Assembly (NCBI RefSeq): GCF_009936235.1
Contig: NZ_AP022314.1
Coordinates: forward strand, 186,001-250,000
Reading direction: 5' to 3'
From: Mycobacterium xenopi
GTDB lineage: Bacteria > Actinomycetota > Actinomycetes > Mycobacteriales > Mycobacteriaceae
Length of the DNA stretch: 64,000 nucleotides
The notes beneath the pieces were generated by a model, which was not told where the DNA came from, searched no databases, and was given only the letters and a program-made list of their open reading frames with translations. Positions 33,401-41,458 of the stretch are shown piece by piece. Every line of letters begins with the position of its first letter. Positions within the stretch are counted from its first letter, which is position 1. The position numbers and the translations under genes were made by a program.

Positions 33401-36400
33401 GTGTGGCGCTGCTGTTTTCCCGTTCAGCTGAGGCGATTGTGGCGATGCTGGCGGTGCTCAAAACCGGGGCGGCTTATCTACCGATCGACCCGGTGATACC
33501 GACTGCCCGCATCAGATTCATGCTCGACGATGCCGCGCCGATCGCTGCGATCACCACCGCGGACCTGCGATCCCGGCTCGACGACCACGGCCTGCTGGTC
33601 ATTGATGTCAACGATCCCGCTGTCGAAACCCAGCCCGGCACCGACCTGCCGGGCCCGGCGCCCGAAGACATCGCCTACCTCATCTACACCTCGGGTACCA
33701 CTGGCACACCCAAGGGGGTGGCGGTCAGCCACCACAACGTCACCCAACTGTTGGGGTCGCTGGATGCGGGCCTGCCGGCGGCGGGGGTGTGGTCGCACAG
33801 TCATTCCCTGGCGTTCGACGTGTCGGTGTGGGAGATCTTCGGTGCGCTGCTAGGTGGGGGGCGGCTGGTGGTGGTGCCCGAAGCGATCGCGGGGTCGCCC
33901 GACGACTTCCACGAGGTGCTGGTTGCTGAACAGGCCAGTGTGCTTACCCAGACCCCGTCTGCGGTCAGGGCTTTGTCACCGCAGGGGTTGGAGTCAACAG
34001 CGTTGGTGGTCGTGGGGGAGGCTTGCCCAGCCGAGGTGGTGGAGCGCTGGGCGCCCGGACGGATGATGATCAACGCCTACGGGCCCACTGAGACCACGAT
34101 GTGCGTGGCCATCAGTGAGCCATTGACGCCGGGATGGGCTGTGCCGATCGGCTCGCCGGTGCCGGGGGCGGCGCTGTTCGTGCTCGACGGATGGTTGCAC
34201 CCGGTGCCGGTGGGCGTGGTCGGCGAGCTGTACGTGGCCGGCCGCGGCGTTGCATATGGATATTTGCGCCGTGCCGGATTGACCGCGTCGCGGTTTGTGG
34301 CCTGCCCGTTCGGCGGCCCGGGACTGCGGATGTATCGCACGGGGGATCTGGTGCGCTGGGGTGCTAACGGCCAGCTGCACTATCTGGGCCGCGCCGACGA
34401 CCAGGTCAAGATCCGCGGGTATCGCATCGAGCTTAGCGAAATCCAATCCGCACTGGCTGCGCTCGATGGGGTGGAGCAGGCGGCGGTGATCGCCCGCGAA
34501 GACCGCCCCGGCGACCAGCGCCTGGTGGGCTATGTAAGCGGAACCGCCGTCCCGGCCGGCATCCGCGCCCAGTTGGCCGAGCGGTTGCCGGGCTACATGG
34601 TCCCGTCCGCGGTCGTGCGACTGGACGCGCTGCCGCTGACCGTCAACGGCAAACTCGACATCCGCGCCCTGCCCGCGCCGGAATACACCGACTCAGACCG
34701 ATACCGGCCCCCGGCCACCCCCACCGAAGAGATCCTGGCCGGCATCTACGCCCAGGTCCTCGGCGTCGACCGGGTCGGCGTTGACGACTCGTTCTTCGAC
34801 CTCGGCGGTGATTCATTGTCGGCGACGCGCTTGGTCGCCGCGGTCAACCAGGTTTTCGACGCGGGTCTTGGCGTGCGCGCGGTGTTCGAGGCGCCGACGG
34901 TTGCCCAGCTCGCACCGCGTATCGGTGTCGGTGACGCAGGCGGGCTGGAGCCGTTGCGGCCGGTGCAGCGCCCTTTTGTGGTGCCGTTGTCGTTTTCCCA
35001 GCAGCGGCTGTGGTTCATCGACCAGTTGCAGGGGCCTTCACCGGTCTACAACATGGCGGTGGCATTGCGGCTGCGCGGTCGGCTCGACGCCCAGGCGCTG
35101 GGCCAGGCACTGGCCGATGTGGTGAGTCGCCATGAAAGCCTGCGCACCCTGTTCGTGTCGGTCGACGGGAGACCGCAGCAGCTGGTGGTCCCTGCCGAGC
35201 AGGCCGACTTCGGCTGGGATGTCGTCGACGCCGGCGACTGGTCGGCAACCCGCCTGGATGAGGCGATCGACACCGCCGTATGTCACCGCTTTGACCTGGC
35301 CGCCGAAATCCCGCTGCGTGCAAAGCTTTTCAAGCTCGCCGACGACGAGCACGTGGTGGTGGCCACCCTGCATCACATCGCCGCCGACGGCTGGTCGATC
35401 ACCCCGCTGATGCGCGATCTAGGGGTGGCCTATGCCAGCCGATGCGCGGGTCGGGCTCCCGATTGGGCGCCGCTGCCGGTGCAGTATGTCGACTACACCC
35501 TTTGGCAGCGTGCGCAATTCGGAGACCTCGACGACAGCCAGAGCCGCATCGCCGCGCAGTTGGCCTACTGGGAGCAGGCGCTCGCCGGCCTACCCGAGCG
35601 GCTGGAACTGCCCACCGATCGGCCCTACCCGCCGGTGGCCGACCACCGCGGCGCCCGGTTGGCCGTCAACTGGCCCGCCGAGCTGCAGCAGCAGATGGCG
35701 CGGGTCGCCCGCGAGCACAACGCCACCAGTTTCATGGTCATGCAGACCGCCCTCGCGGTGCTGCTGTCCAAGCTCAGCGCGAGCCCTGACGTGGCCGTCG
35801 GGTTTCCCATCGCAGGGCGCCGCGACCCGGCACTCGACGAGCTGGTCGGATTCTTCGTCAACACCCTGGTCCTAAGGGTCGACCTAGCCGGTGATCCCAC
35901 CGTGGCTGAGCTGCTGGACCAGGTGCGGGCGCGCAGCCTGGCCGCCTACGAGCACCAAGACGTGCCCTTCGAGCTGCTCGTCGAGCGGCTAAACCCCACC
36001 CGCAGCCTGACCCATTCTCCGTTGGTGCAGGTCGTGTTGGGCTGGCAGAACTTCGCCCGGCACACCAGTGAGCCCGCCACCACGGTGCCCCTGCGTGATC
36101 TGGAGGTCACCCCGCTGCCAGTGGACACCCGAACCGCCCGGATGGATCTCACGTTTGCCCTGGCCGAATACTGGTCGGAGGCCGGCGAGCCCGCCGGAAT
36201 TGCCGGGGAAGTGGAATTTCGCACCGACGTGTTCGATGCGGCCAGCATCGAGGTGCTGATCGGACGCTTGCACCGCGTTTTGTCCGCGCTGACCGCAGAT
36301 CCGGCTCGTCGGCTCTCGTCGATCGACCTGCTTGACGAAGCCGAGCTTGCGCGCCTGGATCAGATCGGTAACCGCGCGGTATTGACGCGGTCGTCGAGCC

Positions 36401-39400
36401 GGCCATCGTCGATCCCTGAATTGTTCGCCACCCAGGTGGCGCGCACACCCGATGCCGTGGCACTGGTTTGCGGTGAGCGGTCATGGACCTATCGCGACGT
36501 CGACAAGGCTTCAAACCAGTTGGCGCACTTGTTGATTGCGCACGGTGCGCGGCGCGGGCAGTGTGTCGCGCTGTTGTTGCCGCGCACCGCCGAGGCGATC
36601 GTGGCGATCCTCGCTGTACTCAAGACGGGCGCGGCGTATCTGCCGATCGACCCGGCGCACCCGCAGGCGCGGATCGCGTTCATGCTCGCTGATGCCGCGC
36701 CGATCGCGGCGATCACCACCGCCGAGCTGACCGGGCGTCTCAGCGAGCATGAACTGCCGGTTGTCGATATCGGCGACCCCAGCATCGACGCCCAGCCCGC
36801 CACTGCGGTTGCGGTGCCGGCGCCCGAGGACATCGCATACGTGATCTACACCTCGGGAACCACCGGTGCGCCCAAGGGGGTGGCAATCGCGCATGGCAAC
36901 GTGACCCAGCTGCTGGCGACGCTGGATGCCAGGCTGGAGCTGGCGGCCGGGCAGGTGTGGACGCAGGCGCATTCGCTGGCATTCGACTATTCGGTGTGGG
37001 AGATCTTCGGGGCGCTATTGCACGGCGGGCGCCTGGTGGTGGTCGCAGACTCGGTGGTGCGCTCACCCGAGGATTTGCACGCGTTGCTGGTGGCCGAGCA
37101 GGTCAGCATGCTGAGCCAGACACCGTCGGCGTTTTACGCGCTGCAAACCGCCGACGCGCTGCAGCCCGACCCGGGCGGGCAACTGGCGCTGGAAACGGTG
37201 GTCTTCGGTGGTGAAGCACTGGAACCCCGCCGCCTCAGCGGGTGGCTGGACAAGCATCCGGGAGCGCCACGTCTCATCAATATGTATGGCATCACCGAGA
37301 CGACGGTGCACGCTTCCTTCCGGCAGATCAGTGACGTCGACGTCGACAGCGCTGCCAGCCCCATCGGGGTGCCGCTGGCGCACCTGGGCTTCTTCGTGCT
37401 GGACAGGTCGTTGCGCCGGGTGCCTGCCGGTGTGGTCGGTGAGTTGTACGTGGCCGGGGCGGGGCTGGCGTATGGGTATGTGGGCCGGGGCCCCCTCACG
37501 GCATCGCGGTTCGTCGCGTGTCCGTTCGGCGGTTCTGGGGCGCGCATGTATCGCACCGGGGATCTGGTGCGCTGGGGCGCTGACGGGCAGCTGCAGTACG
37601 TGGGGCGCGCCGACGAGCAGGTCAAGATCCGCGGGTATCGCATCGAACTCGGCGAAGTGCAGGCGACGCTAAGCGCACTAGAGGGCGTGCAGCAGGCGGT
37701 GGTGATCGCCCGCGAGGACCGGCCCGGCGACAAACGGCTCGTCGGTTATGTGACCGGAACCGCCGACCCCGCCCGGATTCGCGAACAGCTGACCGAGCGG
37801 CTGCCCACCTACATGGTTCCGGCGGCGGTAGTGCGGCTGGAGGCCTTACCGTTGACGGTCAACGGCAAGCTCGACGTACGGGCCCTGCCCGCGCCGGACT
37901 ACCAGGACACCGAACGGTACCGCGCTCCCGCCGATGCGATCGAGCAGATTCTGGCGAGCATCTTCGTTGAGGTGCTCGGTGTGGAGCGGGTCGGCGGTGA
38001 TGATTCGTTTTTCGAGCTGGGCGGCGACAGCATCTTGTCCATGCAGGTGGTGGCGCGGGCACGTGCGGCGGGCCTGCTGCTAAAGCCGCGCGACATTTTT
38101 GTCGAGCAGACCGTGGCGCGGCTGGCCCGCATCGTCGGGGTGGTCGACGAGGGCGGCGCCTCGGCCGACGAGGGCATCGGCCAGGTGGCGCCCACCCCGA
38201 TCATGCGCTGGCTGGCCAGCGTCGACGGCCCGGTGGCGCAGTTCAACCAGACGATGCTGCTGCAGGCCCCGGCGGGGGCCACCGAGGACGACGTCGTGCT
38301 GCTGTTACAGGCGTTGCTGGACCGGCATGCCATGCTGCGGGCACGCGTCGACGACGACGGCGCCGGGGGTTGGCTGCTCACCGTGCCGGAGCCGGGCTCC
38401 GTGGATGCGCGGGAGTGCCTGCACAAAGTCGATGCGCTGTCCGATGAGGCGCTGACCCAGGCGCGGTCGCGGTTGAACCCGGCCGCCGGTGCCATGCTCA
38501 GTGCTTTGTGGGTGGCCTCTGCCAATCGGCTGGTGCTGATGATTCACCACCTGGCCGTCGACGGAGTGTCGTGGCGAATCCTGGTGGAAGACCTCAATCT
38601 TGGCTGGGCCCAGCACCACAGCGGGCAGCCTGTGGTGCTGCCGGCGACCGGGACATCGTTTGCCCGCTGGTCGGCCCTGCTGGTCGAGCACGCGCGTCGT
38701 CCCGACGTCGTAGGCACAGTTGAGGCGTGGCGGCAGGTGGCAACGACCCCCGCGGCATTGCCGGCGCTACATCCTGTGGTGGACACCTTCGCTGCGGCAG
38801 GACATTTGTCGGCGTCGCTGGACACCGAGACCACCCGGATGCTGCTGGGTGCGGTGCCGGCGGCATTTCATGCCGGGGTCAACGACATCTTGTTGATCGG
38901 GTTCGGGTTGGCGGTGGCCCAATTCGTGGGTGCCGACGGCGCACCGATCGGCATCGACGTCGAGGGCCATGGCCGTCACGAGGAGCTGGGCGCGGATGTG
39001 GACCTGTCGCGCACCGTCGGCTGGTTTACCACCAAATATCCGGTGTCGCTGGCGCTGGATCCGCTCAACTGGGGGCAAGTAGTCGACGGTGATGCCGCGC
39101 TCGGAACGCTGATCAAGCACGCCAAGGAACAGCTGCGGGCCCTGCCCGACGGCCTGACGTACGGTCTTTTGCGTTACCTCAATCCCGATATCGACCTGGC
39201 CGCGTCCGACCCGCCCGTGGGTTTCAACTACCTGGGCCGGCTGGGCTCGTCGGCCGGTGAGCTGCCCGACGCCGGTTGGCAGGTCTGCCAGGACGGCTGG
39301 TCGTTGACGGGAGCCGCCGCGGCGATACCGATGCCGTTGCCGCACACCGTAGAGCTCAACGCCGGCACCCTCGACACCGAGGCTGGGCCGCAGCTGAATG

Positions 39401-41265
39401 CCCACTGGACATGGGCACCCTCGGTGCTCGACCACACCCAGGTCAGCCGGTTGAGCAGGCTGTGGTTCGAGGCGTTGCGCGGCATCTGCGCCCATGTGCG
39501 CGCCGGGGGCGGCGGATTGACGCCGTCCGATATTGTGCCTGCCCGGCTGAGCCAGCAGCAGATCGACCAGCTGCACCGCCGCCACGGGATCGCCGACGTG
39601 TTGCCGTTGACCCCGCTGCAGCGCGGGCTGCTCTTTCACGCCTGCGCCGCCAAGGGAAGCGACGACGATGCGTATGCGGTACAGCTGGATTTCACCATCC
39701 CCGGCCCGCTCGACCCGCACCGGCTGCGCGAAGCGGTGCAGACGGTGGTCAATCGGCACCCCAACCTGGTGGCCCGGTTCTGTCCACAATTCGACGAACC
39801 GGTGCAGGTCATCCCGGCCGAGCCGGTGGCCCCGTGGAGCTATATCGCCCTCAACGGCGCCGATGCCGACGACCAGATCGAGCGAATATGCGCCGCTGAA
39901 CGTGCCGCGGTCTACCACCTCACTGAACAGCCGGCTTTTCGGGCGGCGTTGATCCGCGTCGCAGAAGACCAGCACCGGTTCGTGATCACCAATCACCACA
40001 TCGTGCTCGACGGTTGGTCGGTGCCCGTCCTGCTGCGCGAGATCTTCGCCACCTACTACGGTCGGCGCTTGACGGCGCCGCCGCCGTATCGCAGCTTCAT
40101 CACCTGGCTGGCCGGTAGAAACCTCGATGACGCCCGCGCAGTCTGGCGCGAGGTGTTCGACGGGTTTGACACTCCCACCCTGGTGGGCCCGCCGGATCGA
40201 TTAGGGCTCGGGCGGCGAAACGTCGAATCATTTTTGGTGCCTGAGCAAACCACTTGTGCCGTAACCGAATTGGCGCGATCACGCCACATCACCGTCAACA
40301 CCGTGCTGCAGGCCGCCTGGGCGCAACTGCTGATGTGGCTGACCGGGCGCCACGATGTCGTCTTCGGTGCAGTGGTCTCGGGCAGGCCCGCCGAAGTTGC
40401 CGGCGCGGAATCGATGGTGGGCCTACTGATCAACACCGTGCCGGTCCGCGCCCGCATCACGCTGACAACCACCACCGCAGGCCTGCTCGACCAACTGCAA
40501 CGCGCCCACAACGACACCCTCGAGCACCAGCATCTACCGCTCAGCGACATCCACCGCATCACCGGTCACGACCGATTGTTCGACACGGTGTTGGTCTACG
40601 AAAACTACCCGATCGACACCGCCGACATCTCGAGCGTCGACGGTGTGGGCATAACTCAACTTACGGTCCGGGACTATTACCACTATCCGCTTGCGGTGCA
40701 AGCCGTCCCAGGCCGTGAACTGGACCTTCGCGTCCAATACCGCACAGATGTTTTCGACGCTGCCAGCATCGAAATCCTGATGGGGCGTTTCAAAGCAATA
40801 TTGGCCGCTATGACCGCCGATCCCACCCGGCCGTTGTCGTCGATGGATTTGCATGACGCCAGTCAGCGCCTCCCCGCGAATGAACCGTGTGACGGTGCAG
40901 CGCTGGACAGTGGCGATGGGCATCGTGAGCCGGCAAATCTCGTGGAGGAGATCCTCGCCGACATCTTCGCCCAGATTCTCGCGGTGGACCGAGTCGGGGT
41001 CGATGAGTCGTTCTTCGACTTGGGCGGCGATTCGCTTTCTGCGATGCGCGCAGTCGCCGCGATCAGCGAAGCGATGGATGTTGAGCTCGCTGTGCGCGAC
41101 CTCTTCGACGCACCAACCGTTCGCGGTCTTAGCTTGCGAATGGGCAGACATTCGATCTTGGTAGAAGAAATCTCCAGCACTGACGAGCTTGACTCTCAGG
41201 CCGAGCTGGGGCCGCGAAGATTCGAAGCGGTGCACGTCCGCAAAGCACCAAGGCGTCGCCAGTGA
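30004..41265 (+). CDS. NRPS piece 4: A2-T2, C3-A3-T3, C4-A4-T4-E4, C5-T5
   Basis: The first about 28 residues are out of frame; family sequence starts near PDAVAVVCGECSTTYRELDE. Domains: A2 to 31540, T2 at 31630 (FFQLGGDSLSAM), C3 31836-33120 (HHIAADGWS), A3 33246-34690, T3 34783, C4 34980-36300 (HHIAADGWS), A4 36410-37900, T4 37999, E4 38190-39500 (HHLAVDGVSWRIL, RTVGWFTTKYPV), C5 39590-40830 (HHIVLDG) and T5 near 41010 (FFDLGGDSLSAM). A2 has Cys in place of the usual Trp in FDVSVxEIW. A 45-residue charged tail ends the protein. No A domain joins C5 and T5. Confidence 0.92.
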   Translation: MGQPGRVGPARHRDGIDSSNVHRTSRAHPDAVAVVCGECSTTYRELDETANRLAHLLADRGVGPGQRVALLFSRSAEAIAAILAVLKTGAAYVPIDPVVPTARIEFMLADATPIAAITTTDLADRLHGRGLQVIDVNDPCLRTYPHTAPPPPSPDDIAYLIYTSGTTGVPKGVAITHRNVVELMASLDNSLELDGQVWSQWHSLAFDVSVCEIWGALLHGGRLVVAPEQVARSPEDFHALLVSEQVCILSQTPSAFYALQTADGLQPELGQQLKLQAVVFAGEALEPPRLRPWLDNHPGAPRLVNMYGTTETTVHASFREVVNSDVDSNASPIGVPLAHLGFFVLDGWLRPVPAGVVGELYIAGAGLGCGYWRRSGLTASRFVACPFGGVGARMYRSGDLVRWRPDGQLDYLGRADEQVKIRGYRIELGEVRAALAAVAGVEQAVVIAREDRPGDKRLVGYVTGTVDPAAARTALAARLPEYMIPATVVVLDALPLTVNGKLDKRALPAPEYSDAGRYRAPTTAVEELVTGIYAEVLGVERVGVDDSFFQLGGDSLSAMRLVAAVNAGLHAGLAVRTVFEAPTVAQLARRIGVDGGHRLAPVVAVARPEVVPLSFAQQRLWFLEQLHGPSPAYNMAVALRLRGQLDASALGLALADVVARHESLRTLFPAVDGTPQQVVVSAEHADFGWDVVDTTGWPESQLQQVIDIAVRHGFDLATEIPLRARLFRIADAEHVLVAVVHHIAADGWSITPLGRDLDVAYASRRRGRAPDWDPLPVQYADYTLWQRAQLGDLDDPDSPIAAQLAYWEQMLAGMPERIDLPTDRPYPPVADQRGARMAISWPAELQQRVARVAREHHATSFMVVQTALAVLLAKLSASSEVAVGFPIAGRRDPVLDELVGFFVNTLVLRVELAGDPTVAELLDQVRVRSLAAYEHQDVPFEVLVDRLNPSRSLTHHSLVQVMLAWQDADPAAELALGDLRVSQLPVDTRTARMDVALSLAEKWNSAGEPAGICGEVEYRTDVFDAASVETLIERLRRVLVALTANPAGRLSSIDVLDGAEHARLDEIGNRAVVTQPATTPMSVPVLFAAQVARAPQDVAVVYGERRWTYRELDNASNRLAHLLIGYGARPGNCVALLFSRSAEAIVAMLAVLKTGAAYLPIDPVIPTARIRFMLDDAAPIAAITTADLRSRLDDHGLLVIDVNDPAVETQPGTDLPGPAPEDIAYLIYTSGTTGTPKGVAVSHHNVTQLLGSLDAGLPAAGVWSHSHSLAFDVSVWEIFGALLGGGRLVVVPEAIAGSPDDFHEVLVAEQASVLTQTPSAVRALSPQGLESTALVVVGEACPAEVVERWAPGRMMINAYGPTETTMCVAISEPLTPGWAVPIGSPVPGAALFVLDGWLHPVPVGVVGELYVAGRGVAYGYLRRAGLTASRFVACPFGGPGLRMYRTGDLVRWGANGQLHYLGRADDQVKIRGYRIELSEIQSALAALDGVEQAAVIAREDRPGDQRLVGYVSGTAVPAGIRAQLAERLPGYMVPSAVVRLDALPLTVNGKLDIRALPAPEYTDSDRYRPPATPTEEILAGIYAQVLGVDRVGVDDSFFDLGGDSLSATRLVAAVNQVFDAGLGVRAVFEAPTVAQLAPRIGVGDAGGLEPLRPVQRPFVVPLSFSQQRLWFIDQLQGPSPVYNMAVALRLRGRLDAQALGQALADVVSRHESLRTLFVSVDGRPQQLVVPAEQADFGWDVVDAGDWSATRLDEAIDTAVCHRFDLAAEIPLRAKLFKLADDEHVVVATLHHIAADGWSITPLMRDLGVAYASRCAGRAPDWAPLPVQYVDYTLWQRAQFGDLDDSQSRIAAQLAYWEQALAGLPERLELPTDRPYPPVADHRGARLAVNWPAELQQQMARVAREHNATSFMVMQTALAVLLSKLSASPDVAVGFPIAGRRDPALDELVGFFVNTLVLRVDLAGDPTVAELLDQVRARSLAAYEHQDVPFELLVERLNPTRSLTHSPLVQVVLGWQNFARHTSEPATTVPLRDLEVTPLPVDTRTARMDLTFALAEYWSEAGEPAGIAGEVEFRTDVFDAASIEVLIGRLHRVLSALTADPARRLSSIDLLDEAELARLDQIGNRAVLTRSSSRPSSIPELFATQVARTPDAVALVCGERSWTYRDVDKASNQLAHLLIAHGARRGQCVALLLPRTAEAIVAILAVLKTGAAYLPIDPAHPQARIAFMLADAAPIAAITTAELTGRLSEHELPVVDIGDPSIDAQPATAVAVPAPEDIAYVIYTSGTTGAPKGVAIAHGNVTQLLATLDARLELAAGQVWTQAHSLAFDYSVWEIFGALLHGGRLVVVADSVVRSPEDLHALLVAEQVSMLSQTPSAFYALQTADALQPDPGGQLALETVVFGGEALEPRRLSGWLDKHPGAPRLINMYGITETTVHASFRQISDVDVDSAASPIGVPLAHLGFFVLDRSLRRVPAGVVGELYVAGAGLAYGYVGRGPLTASRFVACPFGGSGARMYRTGDLVRWGADGQLQYVGRADEQVKIRGYRIELGEVQATLSALEGVQQAVVIAREDRPGDKRLVGYVTGTADPARIREQLTERLPTYMVPAAVVRLEALPLTVNGKLDVRALPAPDYQDTERYRAPADAIEQILASIFVEVLGVERVGGDDSFFELGGDSILSMQVVARARAAGLLLKPRDIFVEQTVARLARIVGVVDEGGASADEGIGQVAPTPIMRWLASVDGPVAQFNQTMLLQAPAGATEDDVVLLLQALLDRHAMLRARVDDDGAGGWLLTVPEPGSVDARECLHKVDALSDEALTQARSRLNPAAGAMLSALWVASANRLVLMIHHLAVDGVSWRILVEDLNLGWAQHHSGQPVVLPATGTSFARWSALLVEHARRPDVVGTVEAWRQVATTPAALPALHPVVDTFAAAGHLSASLDTETTRMLLGAVPAAFHAGVNDILLIGFGLAVAQFVGADGAPIGIDVEGHGRHEELGADVDLSRTVGWFTTKYPVSLALDPLNWGQVVDGDAALGTLIKHAKEQLRALPDGLTYGLLRYLNPDIDLAASDPPVGFNYLGRLGSSAGELPDAGWQVCQDGWSLTGAAAAIPMPLPHTVELNAGTLDTEAGPQLNAHWTWAPSVLDHTQVSRLSRLWFEALRGICAHVRAGGGGLTPSDIVPARLSQQQIDQLHRRHGIADVLPLTPLQRGLLFHACAAKGSDDDAYAVQLDFTIPGPLDPHRLREAVQTVVNRHPNLVARFCPQFDEPVQVIPAEPVAPWSYIALNGADADDQIERICAAERAAVYHLTEQPAFRAALIRVAEDQHRFVITNHHIVLDGWSVPVLLREIFATYYGRRLTAPPPYRSFITWLAGRNLDDARAVWREVFDGFDTPTLVGPPDRLGLGRRNVESFLVPEQTTCAVTELARSRHITVNTVLQAAWAQLLMWLTGRHDVVFGAVVSGRPAEVAGAESMVGLLINTVPVRARITLTTTTAGLLDQLQRAHNDTLEHQHLPLSDIHRITGHDRLFDTVLVYENYPIDTADISSVDGVGITQLTVRDYYHYPLAVQAVPGRELDLRVQYRTDVFDAASIEILMGRFKAILAAMTADPTRPLSSMDLHDASQRLPANEPCDGAALDSGDGHREPANLVEEILADIFAQILAVDRVGVDESFFDLGGDSLSAMRAVAAISEAMDVELAVRDLFDAPTVRGLSLRMGRHSILVEEISSTDELDSQAELGPRRFEAVHVRKAPRRRQ

Positions 41266-41458
41266 CCTCGCGAGGCGAGCCGTAACGTACGCCAGTATCT
41301 ACTGTGAGTCGAATACGTTGTCCAGCAAGGGTTCTTCGAGTACCCTCGTGATAACGCCCAGCTCGTACAGACCAGGCGGGTTGCTCCGCCGAAACGTGAG
41401 TTGCGGTCGCCTGGACGGTAGCGATCAATTGGTACGCTCTTGTGCCACAACGTATTTG
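41266..41458. other. Convergent gene end, nothing recognised
   Basis: The space between the NRPS stop and the converging acyltransferase stop. No hairpin or gene stood out. Confidence 0.4.

Larger units (their letters stand above)
24163..41265 (+). other. Giant lipopeptide NRPS, five modules, interrupted by three indels
   Basis: Reading across three small indels (about 26574, 27972 and 30088) gives one NRPS of about 5700 residues. Order: C1-A1-T1-E1, C2-A2-T2, C3-A3-T3, C4-A4-T4-E4, C5-T5. C1 begins at the first residue and probably joins the fatty acyl chain. C2 and C5, which follow E domains, have LPLTPLQxGLLFHA, while C3 and C4 have SFxQQRLWF, fitting D- and L-accepting types. Codes read by eye against GrsA: A1 DVWSVAMVHK, A2 DVCSVAMVHK, A3 DVWTVVAMCK (Phe-like), A4 DYWSVGMVHK (Thr-like). 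No thioesterase or reductase domain is present. Domain calls are secure, residue calls tentative. Confidence 0.85.

Noticed and set aside
24163..41265. Classical GPL Mps1/Mps2 pair
   Set aside because: The order of E domains, the third-module Phe code and the lack of a reductase domain do not fit Phe-aThr-Ala-alaninol.
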